A DNA stretch of 64,000 nt from an uncultured Bacteroidia bacterium (GCA_902786745.1 CADADR010000003.1:203279-267278), one strand, 5' to 3'; shown: positions 35,185 to 44,681, counted from the first letter of the stretch. A program made the numbers and translations. The notes: generated from the letters alone by a model not told the origin.

Positions 35185-35236
35185 TTCTGCGTATTCTGCG
35201 TATTCTGCGTGAGATAAACATTCCTGCGTGAGATAA
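35185..35236. repeat. Short tandem repeats between cutC and beta-mannosidase genes
   Basis: TTCTGCGTA occurs twice (35185, 35194) and TTCTGCGTG once (35203), and CTGCGTGAGATAA occurs twice (35205-35217, 35224-35236), the last ending at the cutC stop. Nothing else is seen in 35125-35236. Confidence 0.75.
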
Positions 35237-35971
35237 TCAAAATGGATTTAGCATTTTCTCCATCTCGTAAATCAAATCGCGGTTCGACTCGGTCCAGACC
35301 ATCGTGGCTCCCGTGTTGTCCTTTTGGTTGGGATAGAGTTTCTCATTGAAGCGCGGCACCCAATGCGCCAGCGAGGCGTGGCAATGCACGGCACCCGTCA
35401 TGTCAAGGATTTCCTTCACATTGCCGAGGTTAATGCCACCGCCTGGCATGATGCCGATCTTGTCGCCATAACGCAACTGCATCTCGGCAATCATCGGGAC
35501 GCCTTCCAAAGCTGTGGGCTTGCCGCCCGAAGTCAGGATTTTGTCGAAGCCGAGCTCAATGAGCTTCTCCACCGCCTCAAAAGGTTTCACGCAGGCATCG
35601 ATGGCGCGGTGGAAGGTGAACTTCAAGCCTTCTCCCGCTCCCATAAGAGCCTTAACAGTCTCCACATCAAGCTCACCCTTGTCGTTCAAAGCACCGATGA
35701 CCACACCCTCAAAGCCGAGTTTCTTGCAAAGCATGATGTCGGTCTTCATCATCTCCACTTCTTCCTCGTCGTAAATGTAGTTGCCCGGTCGCGGACGGAT
35801 GAGCACGCGCATGGGGATAAAAGAAATATCGATGGCCTTGGCCAAAGTGCCGAACGAAGGCGTCACGCCGCCCACTTCGAGGCACTCGCACAACTCCACG
35901 CACTGGGCGCAGCCGTCCATCGCGTTCTGCAACGACTTGATGCCGTTGGCACAGATTTCCAATCTAATCAT
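35237..35971 (-). CDS. cutC: CutC family protein (copper homeostasis CutC)
   Basis: TIM-barrel protein of 244 residues with the CutC pattern: EICANGIKSLQNAMDGCAQ at the start, RPRPGNYIYDEEEVEMM, FHRAIDACVKP, DKILTSGGKPTALEGV and IMPGGGINLGNVKEIL. The family was linked to copper tolerance, but the biochemical role is uncertain. The ATG is at 35971. A TATATTTG -7 element lies 42 bp upstream (36013-36020), divergent from the GH20 promoter. It may be cotranscribed with the beta-mannosidase gene downstream. Confidence 0.92.
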   Translation of the reverse strand: MIRLEICANGIKSLQNAMDGCAQCVELCECLEVGGVTPSFGTLAKAIDISFIPMRVLIRPRPGNYIYDEEEVEMMKTDIMLCKKLGFEGVVIGALNDKGELDVETVKALMGAGEGLKFTFHRAIDACVKPFEAVEKLIELGFDKILTSGGKPTALEGVPMIAEMQLRYGDKIGIMPGGGINLGNVKEILDMTGAVHCHASLAHWVPRFNEKLYPNQKDNTGATMVWTESNRDLIYEMEKMLNPF

Positions 35972-36012
35972 AGTCCTAGAAATGTCTAATTCAACGAAGT
36001 TAATTTTGTGGC

Positions 36013-36041
36013 AAATATAGCAGTTTTGTTGTTATCTTTGC
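36013..36041. promoter_or_regulatory. Divergent -7 elements of cutC and GH20 gene
   Basis: CAAATATA at 36013-36020 reads TATATTTG on the minus strand (cutC), and TATCTTTG at 36034-36041 lies 15 bp before the GH20 ATG on the plus strand. Both fit TAnnTTTG. Confidence 0.45.
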
Positions 36042-36056
36042 AGAAATTTTCCAACT

Positions 36057-38672
36057 ATGAGAGCCCGAATCCTGATTATCCTTTGCCTTTTCAGTCTATG
36101 CGCCTTCGCACAAAACACCCATATCCTCCCCACCCCCCAACAAGTCGAATTCACCGAGGGATATTTCACATGGGACGATAACGTCGTCCTCACTTACGAT
36201 GCCTCCGATGCCGAAATCAACCAGATCGTCACGATGTTTCGCAACGATTTGGACCAAATCAGCGGCAGAAAAGTGCTGTTTTCACGCGGCATCATCAAAG
36301 GCATGCATTTCATCGAACTCGTCAAGACCGACCACCTTGGCGTGAGCGAAAACGAGGACCAAGCCTACCGCCTAACGGTCAACAGCAATTTCATCCGCTT
36401 GGAGGCCACCACCAACACCGGACTCTTTTATGCCACTCAAAGTCTGAAACAACTCTATCGTTATGCTTATTTGAAAAGCCCAAACAACACCATCGTCATT
36501 CCCAGCTTGACCATCACCGATTGGCCCAATTTCAAGGTACGTGCCTGGCAAGACGACATCAGCCGTGGTCCCATCGTCAGCATGGACTACTTGAAACGTC
36601 TTATTCCGCAACTTGCAGAATGTAAACTCAATGCGTTCTCGCTTTACACCGAACATACCTTCAAGACCAAGTGCCACCCCGACATCGCTCCCGCCGATGC
36701 CTTCACCGCCGAGGAAATCAAGGAACTAGAAGATTTTTGCAGACCTTATCACATCCAAATCATTGGCAACCAGCAATGTTTTGGGCATTTTGAGGAGATT
36801 TTGTGCAACCCGTTCTATAGCCATTTGGCCGACACGAAATGGAATCTCAATCCTGTCAAAGAGGAGACCTATAGATTCCTTGAAGACCATCTTCGTGAGG
36901 TGGCGAGAGCTTACAAGTCGCCGTATTTCAACATCAATTGTGACGAGACCGAGAGCCTTGGTCAGGGTGCGGCCAAAGCCTACGTCGATTCGTTGGGGGC
37001 AGAAACCGTGTACTATCAGCACGTCAACCGCGTCAACCGCATGCTTCGCCCCTATCGCAAGCGTGTGATGATGTGGGGCGACATCGCCGACCAACACCCC
37101 GAAATCCTTGAGAATCTAGACCAAGACATCTTCCTCATCGCATGGAGCTATGTGGGCATAGACGACTTTAACGACTTCCTGCAGCCATACGTCAAGTCAG
37201 GACGCAACTTCTTTGTCGCACCCGGGGTGAGCCTTTCCGAAAGGGTTTGGCCTAAACATTACGAGTTCAAGAAGAACATCGCCAACCTATGTCGCGACGG
37301 ATACAAAAACGGCGCTCTCGGCGTCATCAACACTTGTTGGGACGACTTCGGCGAATCGTTGATCAATAGTGCTTTGTATGGCCTTGCATTGGGTGCTGAA
37401 AGGAGTTGGAACGCCGCTTCCCAGCAAGAGCGCAGCACTGAAACCGACTTCACCATCCATTTCATGGGCAGTCTCTCCAGCGACATCTACGAGCACCTCG
37501 AAGCACTTTCTGAATGGACTAAAATCGACGGCATAGGCAAGTTCACCGCCATGACGGAGCCCATGGCGCCTTTCTACCCCGCCCTTGTCAGTGATTCAAT
37601 CAAAGCCTTGAACCAAAGAGCCTCCGTAGCACTGTCTGCCTTAGGGAAGGATCTGAAAAATGACAAAAACAAAGTGAAACGCAACGCCGACCTCTTCGAC
37701 AATGCCCTCTATGCCGTACATCGCATGCAGTGGTGCGCCAAACGTAACGCGACCCGAATCCAACTCTATCGCACTTACAACGACCCAACAAAAGCCAACA
37801 TCGCAGAAAGCAAAAAGATGATTGGGGAATTGATGACTACACTTCACGACCTGAAAACCGAGTATGTCAAGGTATGGAACATCGAAAGTCGTCCCTATTG
37901 GCTGGATGTCAACATGGACAAATACGATGACATTGCCAAAGAATTACAACAGCTTGACTATCTGCCGTTTATTGAAGCCACCACTGATAATAAAGGCCGT
38001 GCGGCAGTGGAGCTAAAGACAGTTTTCAACGACAAGAGTATCTACTATACCATTGATGGAAAAGTAGTTTCGCCAAACGACTCCATCTTTAAAAAGGCCA
38101 TTGTTTTGGAACGTCCTTGCCTCGTGAAAGCAGCTTGTTTCAATGCCTTGGGCGAGCCTGTTTGCACTGAGCGCTATTTCTGCTACCACAAGGGCATGGG
38201 CAAACTGAAACAACTCAATAGTCCAGCAGGCAACTACCGCCCCGAATATTCCGGTGGCGGCGATAATGCATTATTGGATGGTAGTCTCGGTAGCGACGAC
38301 TACACCGATGGCCACTGGCAAGGCTTCTACGGCATCGACGCCGATCTTGAGATTGATTTCGGCAAAGTCCAAAGAGTCAACGCGCTGAATATAGGTTTCT
38401 TGGTGAATGCCCACGATTGGATTTTGCGTCCTAACGAGATTGAAGTCTACACCTCCAACGATGGGAAGAACTACAAACCTTTCAAGACCTTCAACCTCAC
38501 GACTGAAATACCTTTGACAGGCAATCACACTTTCCGCGAGCGTTTCGAATTGCCAAATCTTTCCACGCGTTACCTACGCATTGTGGTAAAGAATCCCGGA
38601 AAATTGCCAGAAGGACTGCCTGGAGTGGGATATGATTCTTGGATCTTTATGGATGAGGTGATGGTGGAGTGA
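36057..38672 (+). CDS. Beta-N-acetylhexosaminidase, GH20, with C-terminal F5/8-type domain
   Basis: The 871-residue protein has a signal peptide (MRARILIILCLFSLCAFAQ), a GH20 N-terminal domain (about 20-150), a TIM barrel (about 155-480) with WPNFKVRAWQDDISRGPIV and the catalytic Asp-Glu pair in INCDETESLGQG near 297-303, a helical region, a chitobiase C-terminal-like segment (SIYYTIDGKVVSPNDS), and a terminal F5/8 type C (CBM32-like) domain (about 730-870, LLDGSLGSDDYTDGHWQGFY). It removes terminal GlcNAc/GalNAc from glycans, probably with the linked beta-mannosidase, on host or dietary N-glycans. It ends 3 bp from the convergent transglutaminase-like gene with no terminator hairpin. Confidence 0.9.
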   Translation: MRARILIILCLFSLCAFAQNTHILPTPQQVEFTEGYFTWDDNVVLTYDASDAEINQIVTMFRNDLDQISGRKVLFSRGIIKGMHFIELVKTDHLGVSENEDQAYRLTVNSNFIRLEATTNTGLFYATQSLKQLYRYAYLKSPNNTIVIPSLTITDWPNFKVRAWQDDISRGPIVSMDYLKRLIPQLAECKLNAFSLYTEHTFKTKCHPDIAPADAFTAEEIKELEDFCRPYHIQIIGNQQCFGHFEEILCNPFYSHLADTKWNLNPVKEETYRFLEDHLREVARAYKSPYFNINCDETESLGQGAAKAYVDSLGAETVYYQHVNRVNRMLRPYRKRVMMWGDIADQHPEILENLDQDIFLIAWSYVGIDDFNDFLQPYVKSGRNFFVAPGVSLSERVWPKHYEFKKNIANLCRDGYKNGALGVINTCWDDFGESLINSALYGLALGAERSWNAASQQERSTETDFTIHFMGSLSSDIYEHLEALSEWTKIDGIGKFTAMTEPMAPFYPALVSDSIKALNQRASVALSALGKDLKNDKNKVKRNADLFDNALYAVHRMQWCAKRNATRIQLYRTYNDPTKANIAESKKMIGELMTTLHDLKTEYVKVWNIESRPYWLDVNMDKYDDIAKELQQLDYLPFIEATTDNKGRAAVELKTVFNDKSIYYTIDGKVVSPNDSIFKKAIVLERPCLVKAACFNALGEPVCTERYFCYHKGMGKLKQLNSPAGNYRPEYSGGGDNALLDGSLGSDDYTDGHWQGFYGIDADLEIDFGKVQRVNALNIGFLVNAHDWILRPNEIEVYTSNDGKNYKPFKTFNLTTEIPLTGNHTFRERFELPNLSTRYLRIVVKNPGKLPEGLPGVGYDSWIFMDEVMVE

Positions 38673-38675
38673 CAC

Positions 38676-39707
38676 TTATCTCCGAGTCCTGCTATACTCT
38701 AGCTTCAACTCATTGTACTGGGGCTCGATTTCATTCCCATACAACTCCATCTGCAATATGCAGTTTTTCTTGATAAGGCTCTTCAAGGAGAGTTTGTCGG
38801 TGCGTGATACACCCTCCTGAAGATCTTCGAGCTGATAATATTCTTCGGCCAACAACCTGTTACGATTGCCCAACTCGACAACTCGCACATGAAGTCGCAA
38901 ATCAGTCACCTTACCTGGACCCAGATTGTCTAGATCTATTTGCAGTTCACAGCGTGCCTTCTCATAGGCAAGAGTCGTTTGCGACTCAAAACGCACTCCT
39001 TTGACAAGCATGGTTGGCGTATCATCCACAGGCACAGCTTCCATCTCTGCATGATAATAATCTCCAGGGATGTCACCAATCTCCCATCTTGACATGGTGG
39101 TCTCCATGTAATAGTATTTCTTATCACGGAAAAGCAGATAACGACTGGCTTCCACTTCATCGCAATGCACGCCCACTGCCATGTGTTCGGGCAATACCAG
39201 CAACAAAATGTCAGCATCCATCTCATAAAGTATAGCCACGAGCAAAGCCACCTTGTCTTCGCAGTCGCCACAGCCATCCACCAGCGTCTCAACGGGATAA
39301 CGCACATACTCATCCTTGCCCTTCGAGTCGGTATCAAAGGCATATCGCAATGACTGGACAAAAGTGAGTGCTAATTCAATACGGTCTTTTTCGGAATGCG
39401 CATAACGACTAAACTCTTTCGCTATAGATTGCATCACGGGACGGTCGAACTCCGACAGCATGAAGCTGTAGTAATTGGGTGGCATTTCACCATTGTTGAA
39501 TTGGTAGACATAGGCCAAATGCTCACGGTCATTACGATAATAATTGTACAGATTCTTACTGATATTCAATGTAATAGAACAGTCCTTACCCTTATACTTC
39601 CACGAATGCTCCACTTCATAATAGTCGTCCCCTTCCATGACGGAATGTGCCGAGACTGAGAGACTCGCAACAGCAAACAGTATTATAAGATGCAAACGGA
39701 AACTCAT
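38676..39707 (-). CDS. Secreted transglutaminase-like cysteine protein
   Basis: The 343-residue protein has a signal peptide (MSFRLHLIILFAVASLSVSA) and a transglutaminase-like core (about 115-240): the catalytic Cys lies in VDGCGDCEDKVALLVAIL and the His in EHMAVGVHCDE, and YYYMETT holds a probable Asp/Glu partner position. An N-terminal domain precedes it (EVEHSWKYKGKDCSITLNIS), and a beta-sandwich follows. No transmembrane anchor or lipobox is visible. Function unknown; peptidase or peptide-linking activity is possible. Codons are somewhat AT-richer than in neighbours. Confidence 0.75.
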   Translation of the reverse strand: MSFRLHLIILFAVASLSVSAHSVMEGDDYYEVEHSWKYKGKDCSITLNISKNLYNYYRNDREHLAYVYQFNNGEMPPNYYSFMLSEFDRPVMQSIAKEFSRYAHSEKDRIELALTFVQSLRYAFDTDSKGKDEYVRYPVETLVDGCGDCEDKVALLVAILYEMDADILLLVLPEHMAVGVHCDEVEASRYLLFRDKKYYYMETTMSRWEIGDIPGDYYHAEMEAVPVDDTPTMLVKGVRFESQTTLAYEKARCELQIDLDNLGPGKVTDLRLHVRVVELGNRNRLLAEEYYQLEDLQEGVSRTDKLSLKSLIKKNCILQMELYGNEIEPQYNELKLEYSRTRR

Positions 39708-39750
39708 GGGCTGTTTTTTCCGTGTTAACGCAAGAATCGTGCTAATTATT

Positions 39751-39823
39751 GCCTATGGCTAATAGCCAATGGCCCATGTCCTGCCACACAGTAAGGGCAA
39801 GCCATGGGCCATAAGCCATAGGC
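39751..39823. repeat. Bulged inverted repeat between protease and transglutaminase-like genes
   Basis: GCCTATGGCT (39751-39760) and ATGGCCCATG (39769-39778) pair with CATGGGCCAT (39803-39812) and AGCCATAGGC (39814-39823), leaving an 8-base bulge and a 24-base loop. There is no T-tract, so a REP-like element or mRNA processing hairpin is more likely than a terminator. Confidence 0.65.
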
Positions 39824-39828
39824 CATCG

Positions 39829-42800
39829 TTATTTCCCCCAATAATGGAAATCCTTCACCTCTTTCAGCAGTTCCTTAACGGCTGCCTCCAGCTGTTCATC
39901 AACGCCAGCAGCCATCTTCTCGGGGGTGTTGCGCACTTTGACATCAGGCTCCAACTGCGTATTCTCAAGCCAGTTGCCTTGTTCGGTACGGTAACCCACC
40001 ACGGGCAAGCCGAAATACAACGACGGGTCTTGCAAAGTTTCCCAAGTCACACTCGACATGGTGCCAGGTACGGGCATACCGACAAGGCTACCCATCTTCT
40101 TGTATTTGTAAACCCATGGTGTGCCATGCGCGTTGCTGTAATTAGCCTCACCGATAATCATCACCGAGGGTTTGTTGTAGCGTCGAGAAGGCATCACGCA
40201 GGCCACGCTGTCGTTGACGACTTGCTCCAAGTATTTCTCACCGCTAAACAAGATTTCGATGTCCTCGTGCAGGCGACCACCACCATTGAAGCGCGTGTCA
40301 ATAACGATGCCGTCGCAGAGGTTGTATTTGCCGAGAATTTGTGAATACACATCACGATAGCTGGCATCGCCCATGCTGCGGATGTGGACGTAACCAAGGC
40401 GGCCGTTGGAGAGTTTCTTCACCGTCTCTTCGTTGTGTTTTACCCAACGGTTGTAAAGCAACTCGTTCATCGCGCCATGACTAATGGGTTTCACGGTCTC
40501 GTCCCAAGTCTTGCCGCCGTCGGAGATGGTCACCAAAACGGTCTTGTCGCGTTTGTTGTTAAGCAAAGGATAGTAGTCCATGCCTTTCGTAATCTCCACG
40601 CCGTCAATCTTTTGGATAATAGAACCCGCTTTCACTTTAGAGTTCTTCTTGTCGAAGGGACCGCCTTCCACCACCTCAGCAATCTTCAAGCCGTCACCTT
40701 TGTAGTCGAGGTCGAGCAGCACGCCGAACTCTGCCGTGGCGTCACCTCCACGACTTGAAGGACGATAACCCGAGCCCGTATGCGACACATTCAGTTCACC
40801 CAAAATCTCGCTCAACATCTCGGAAAAATCGTAGTTGTTGTTGATATGCGCCAAGAAAGGCTGGTAGGCCTCCTTCATCATGTCGAGGTCCACGCCATGG
40901 TGGTCTTTCATAAAGAAACGCTTCTCGGTTTGCAGGAAGACATGGTTAAACATGTACTCACGCTCAGCGGCGAGGTCGAGTTCCATGGTGGCGTCAAATT
41001 TAATCGGCGTCGACTTGCCACCCTTGTCCACCTTTTGCAGGTTGCCACCCGAAAGCAGGAAGATGTTGTCGTCCTTCACGACCAAATGGGCACCACCCTG
41101 CCCCATCTTCTTCGTGATCTTCATCGACTTCTCGCGGACATCCATTTCCCAGAGGTCGTAGCCTTTCTCAAACGAGGTCATGAAATAGAGCTTTTCGCCG
41201 TCCTTCGACAAAGCCATTCCACTCAAATTGGACGACATCGGCGTCAGGCGGATGACACGGTCCTGCAAATGCTCCAAGTCAACCTCAATCTTCTTGGATT
41301 CCTTGGGCTTCTCGTCTTTCGAGGCCCCTGAGCCTGTCGAAGGGCCGTCTTTCTTGTCTTTCTTCTTGTCGCTCTTCTCCTCCTTTTTCGGCTCGTCTTT
41401 CTTGTCGTCCTTCTTGCCCTTCTCCTGCTCCTTCAACAACGCGTATTCTTCCTTGTTGAGGCGGAACTTGTCGTAGGCATCCTGGTTCAAGAAGGCGATG
41501 AAGACATCCCTTTGGCTGCCCCACGAGGCATGGGAACGCATACCATAACGGTCCGAATTGAAGAGAATGGCATTGCCATCCAGCACCCACTGCGGGTCAT
41601 CGTCGAAGTAGGCGCTCTCGGTGATGCTGTATATCTTCTTATCACCGCTGGCCGACACGATGGCAACATCGGAATAGGGGTCGCGCATGTGGGTGATCAG
41701 GGTTATGGCGAACCATTTGCCGTCGGGCGACCATTCGTAGCCAATGCTACCGTAATGTTGTGTGCCATCGGTAATCTGACGCACTTTCCTTGATTCTATA
41801 TTATAGACTTTCAAGATATTACGATTTTCAATAAAGGCAATTTCCTTGCCATCGGGCGAATAGTCGGGATTGCTGCGCTCGATGCCGTCGTTGTCGAACA
41901 GGGGTTTCTCGTCAATCAAAGTGGCGTAGGCGAAGTTGTAGTCCTCTTTGCGCTCGATGGTGGCTTGGTAGATGTTCCAATAACCGTCGCGCTCCGAGGC
42001 ATAGACCAAGGTGCGGCCGTCCTTCGAGAACGAGGGACTGCGCTCGGCCTGCGGCGTATGCGTGATCTGCTTTGTGGTAGCGTATTCGTCGACGCCCGTA
42101 ACGAAGACCTCACCGCGCGAAACAAAGGCAATCAACTTGCCGTCGTTGCTCAACGCGAAATTGCCTGCACCCTTGAAGTCCTGCTTCACCAGCTGTTCCT
42201 CTGCTTGGTCGTTGACGATTTCAACGTTCACCTTTTGAGGCTCACCGCCAATGCGTTGTGTGTAGATCTCCCCCATGTAGCCATAGCACAGTAGGCCGTT
42301 GTTGGCCACACTCAAGAAGCGGACAGGATGTGTCTTGAAGTGGGTCACTGCCTCCACCTGTTCAAGGTTGTCAGCGGGAGCCTTATAGACATTGAAACTG
42401 CTATTGTTGCGTTCACTCAAGAAGACAACATCCTTATAGCCAGGTAAATATCTTGGATCTCTATCTTCGCCCACGTTGGTCGTGAGGATGGTATGCGTCT
42501 TCTTCTTGGCGTTGTAGTACACCACATCGCGCGCCACGGAAGATACATGATGTTTGCGCCACACGTTCTCGCTACCTTTGCGGTCGTAGTAAAGGAACGA
42601 CTTGCCGTCCTTGTCGAACGACATGCTGCTCACAGGTACGGCCACCACCTGTTCGGGGCGACCGCCTTCGGTGCTCACCTTATATAACTCGGTAATCCAA
42701 CCCGAGGCAAACTGCACATTCTCGGCAGCCTTCTGGATTTGTGCGGTGAAATAGATTTCCTTGCCATCAGGTGAGAAAGCCAACGGAATCTCTGTGGCAG

Positions 42801-43110
42801 AGTTCGTTGTAATGCGTTTGGCCACACCGCCTTCTGCCGAAACAAGATACACATCGAAGTTACCGTTTCGGTCGGTGGAAAAGGCAATCTGTTTGCCGTC
42901 GGGCGACCAAATCGGGTCGCCATCGTAAGCGGCATTAGTAGTGATTTGCAGGGCTTTGCCACCTTGGGCGTTCACCACATACACATCGCCTTTATAGCAA
43001 AAGGCAATCTTGTCGCCTTGAGGCGAAATCACATTGTGGCGCATCCATAAAGGTTGAGCTGAAAGTTGGAATGCCACTGCAAGCAGGGCGATCAGAAACA
43101 GCTTTTTCAT
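39829..43110 (-). CDS. Tricorn-like S41 peptidase with PDZ domain
   Basis: The 1093-residue protein has a signal peptide (MKKLFLIALLAVAFQLSAQP), two PD40/WD40-like propellers (about 25-560; repeats with WSPDGKQIAF, FSPDGKEIYF, YSPDGKEIAF), a Lys/Glu-rich stretch near 560-610 that includes a repeat-derived GPSTGSGASK, a second propeller, a tricorn C1-like segment (LGELNVSHTGSGYR), a PDZ domain (about 770-860, DGLKIAEVVEGGPF), and an S41 core where IIGEANYSNAHGTPW places the nucleophile Ser. It is likely a periplasmic oligopeptidase cutting peptides from other proteases. Single gene between a REP-like hairpin and the FAH gene. Confidence 0.88.
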   Translation of the reverse strand: MKKLFLIALLAVAFQLSAQPLWMRHNVISPQGDKIAFCYKGDVYVVNAQGGKALQITTNAAYDGDPIWSPDGKQIAFSTDRNGNFDVYLVSAEGGVAKRITTNSATEIPLAFSPDGKEIYFTAQIQKAAENVQFASGWITELYKVSTEGGRPEQVVAVPVSSMSFDKDGKSFLYYDRKGSENVWRKHHVSSVARDVVYYNAKKKTHTILTTNVGEDRDPRYLPGYKDVVFLSERNNSSFNVYKAPADNLEQVEAVTHFKTHPVRFLSVANNGLLCYGYMGEIYTQRIGGEPQKVNVEIVNDQAEEQLVKQDFKGAGNFALSNDGKLIAFVSRGEVFVTGVDEYATTKQITHTPQAERSPSFSKDGRTLVYASERDGYWNIYQATIERKEDYNFAYATLIDEKPLFDNDGIERSNPDYSPDGKEIAFIENRNILKVYNIESRKVRQITDGTQHYGSIGYEWSPDGKWFAITLITHMRDPYSDVAIVSASGDKKIYSITESAYFDDDPQWVLDGNAILFNSDRYGMRSHASWGSQRDVFIAFLNQDAYDKFRLNKEEYALLKEQEKGKKDDKKDEPKKEEKSDKKKDKKDGPSTGSGASKDEKPKESKKIEVDLEHLQDRVIRLTPMSSNLSGMALSKDGEKLYFMTSFEKGYDLWEMDVREKSMKITKKMGQGGAHLVVKDDNIFLLSGGNLQKVDKGGKSTPIKFDATMELDLAAEREYMFNHVFLQTEKRFFMKDHHGVDLDMMKEAYQPFLAHINNNYDFSEMLSEILGELNVSHTGSGYRPSSRGGDATAEFGVLLDLDYKGDGLKIAEVVEGGPFDKKNSKVKAGSIIQKIDGVEITKGMDYYPLLNNKRDKTVLVTISDGGKTWDETVKPISHGAMNELLYNRWVKHNEETVKKLSNGRLGYVHIRSMGDASYRDVYSQILGKYNLCDGIVIDTRFNGGGRLHEDIEILFSGEKYLEQVVNDSVACVMPSRRYNKPSVMIIGEANYSNAHGTPWVYKYKKMGSLVGMPVPGTMSSVTWETLQDPSLYFGLPVVGYRTEQGNWLENTQLEPDVKVRNTPEKMAAGVDEQLEAAVKELLKEVKDFHYWGK
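41323..41345. repeat. Dispersed repeat inside the tricorn-like gene
   Basis: GCCCCTGAGCCTGTCGAAGG, the opposite orientation of the repeat at 25489-25513, encodes GPSTGSGAS in frame within a low-complexity Lys/Glu-rich linker. Confidence 0.75.
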
Positions 43111-43132
43111 AATGTTATTTTATTGATTATCA

Positions 43133-43744
43133 TTATTTTATTTCAAATTCAAACACAGGTTCGTCTTCCAAGAACAACTGCAACTTGTCGCCGACATGCA
43201 CCTCGCCTACCCCTTGGGGAGTCCCCGTGAAGATGTAATCGCCCGGATTCAGCGTAACAAAACGCGAGACATAGGAGACAATCGTATTGAAATCGAAAAT
43301 CATGTCGCGGCTGTGGCCTTGCTGCACCCAATCGCCGTTAAGTTTCATTCCGAATGCAATATCTTCTGGATTCTTCAATGAGTTGATTTTCTTGAACTCG
43401 CCAACGGGAGCCGAATAGTCAAACGACTTGGCGATCTCCCAGGGATGCCCTTTGGCCTTGCACTCGCTTTGCAAGTCGCGGGCGGTGAAATCGATGCCCA
43501 CGGTGATGGCATCGTAATACTCCGAGGCCTTTTCCTTGTCTATTGACTTCCCAGTTTTGCAAATGCGCAACACCAATTCGGTCTCATAATGTACCTTATT
43601 GCTGAAGTCAGGATAGGGGAAAGGTTCGCCGACGGGCAACAAGGCCGTGTCGGGCTTCATGAAAAACATGGGCTTCGTTGGCAAGTCGTTATCCAATTCC
43701 TTGACATGCGCCAAATAATTTCGTCCTATACAAATGATTTTCAT
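43133..43744 (-). CDS. Fumarylacetoacetate hydrolase-family protein (FAHD1-like)
   Basis: The 203-residue single-domain protein has the FAH fold: IGRNYLAHVKEL at the start, HYETELVLRI (metal-binding Glu pair), VGIDFTARDLQSECK, KSFDYSAPVGEF and DYIFTGTPQGVG. It resembles FAHD1/YcgM-type enzymes that decarboxylate oxaloacetate or hydrolyse acylpyruvates. The substrate is not decidable by sequence alone. Its ATG overlaps the upstream exonuclease stop (TAATG), so it is translationally coupled to that gene. Confidence 0.88.
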   Translation of the reverse strand: MKIICIGRNYLAHVKELDNDLPTKPMFFMKPDTALLPVGEPFPYPDFSNKVHYETELVLRICKTGKSIDKEKASEYYDAITVGIDFTARDLQSECKAKGHPWEIAKSFDYSAPVGEFKKINSLKNPEDIAFGMKLNGDWVQQGHSRDMIFDFNTIVSYVSRFVTLNPGDYIFTGTPQGVGEVHVGDKLQLFLEDEPVFEFEIK

Positions 43745-44559
43745 TATTTTACATTTTTACCGCCCATGCGTAGTTTGATGGCAGTCACCACCTTCTTCGT
43801 ATAGCGTGGGAAGTCGTTTTTCATGATCCAGTCATAATAAGGCGGCTCCATGCGAAACACATCCTCCACCCTCTTGCCTTTGTGTTTGCCAAACATAAAG
43901 ACCTCCTTGCCTTCCTCATCGAAGATGATCTGACCCGAAAGGTCGGCGTTCTTATGGTGCGCCGAGAACTCGGAGAGTTGCTTCATGTCGTTGGTTGGGC
44001 CTTGCGATTTGTTTCCCTTGCCATCCTCATAGTCAACGCCTTGGTACTTATCAAGCATGGCACGGAGCACATCGTATGTGGCCTTGGTGTCGGCCATAGC
44101 GCCATGCGCCCCTTCCAACTCGGCATGACAGAAATAACGGTAGGCGCTCTTCAGGTTGCGCGGTTCCATCTTCATGTAAATGTTCATCACATCGATAAAG
44201 TCGCGGCTCTTGAGGTCGAAGTCGTAGTCCACACGGAGAAACTCCTCCACCAGCATCGGGAGGTCGAATTTCAGGATGTTATATCCAGCCAAGTCGGCAT
44301 TGCCAATGAACATGGCAATCTCTTTGGCTTTATCACGGAAAGTGGGCTTGTCGGCCACCATCGCATCGGTATAGCCATGTACAGAAGTGGACTCTGGGGA
44401 GATAGGCATCTCCGGGTTGAGCAGCCACACGCGTTGTTCCTCGTCGCCGTTCACATTGATTTTCAAAACACTCATCTCCACGATGCGGTCGTGCGAGGTG
44501 TTCAAGCCCGTCGTCTCCAGGTCAAAAAAGGCTATGGGGCGTTTCAAATTCAGTTCCAT
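43744..44559 (-). CDS. DEDDh 3'-5' exonuclease (DNA polymerase III epsilon-like)
   Basis: From the ATG at 44559 the protein has 271 residues. The exonuclease motifs are FFDLETTGLN (Exo I), NILKFDLPMLVEEF (Exo II) and HGAMADTKAT (Exo III, DEDDh type). The C-terminal part (MFGKHKGKRVEDVFRMEPPY, YDWIMKNDFP) is a small DUF3820-like domain common in Bacteroidetes exonucleases. The longer frame to 44643 lies upstream of the promoter element and is rejected. It overlaps the FAH gene by one base. Confidence 0.92.
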   Translation of the reverse strand: MELNLKRPIAFFDLETTGLNTSHDRIVEMSVLKINVNGDEEQRVWLLNPEMPISPESTSVHGYTDAMVADKPTFRDKAKEIAMFIGNADLAGYNILKFDLPMLVEEFLRVDYDFDLKSRDFIDVMNIYMKMEPRNLKSAYRYFCHAELEGAHGAMADTKATYDVLRAMLDKYQGVDYEDGKGNKSQGPTNDMKQLSEFSAHHKNADLSGQIIFDEEGKEVFMFGKHKGKRVEDVFRMEPPYYDWIMKNDFPRYTKKVVTAIKLRMGGKNVK

Positions 44560-44577
44560 AGAAAATGTATTTGACTG

Positions 44578-44626
44578 CAAAAATAACACATAAAACGCTC
44601 CGATATTCATTTTTTTCCTACTTTTG
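44578..44626. promoter_or_regulatory. Divergent -7 elements of exonuclease and DUF3276 genes
   Basis: CAAAAATA at 44578-44585 reads TATTTTTG on the minus strand, 18 bp from the exonuclease ATG. TACTTTTG at 44619-44626 serves the plus-strand DUF3276 gene, 55 bp before its ATG. Confidence 0.45.
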
Positions 44627-44681
44627 CCCCACTTTTCAAACACAAAAGAACAAGTAAGAAAGAATCAAATTATTGAAAGAC

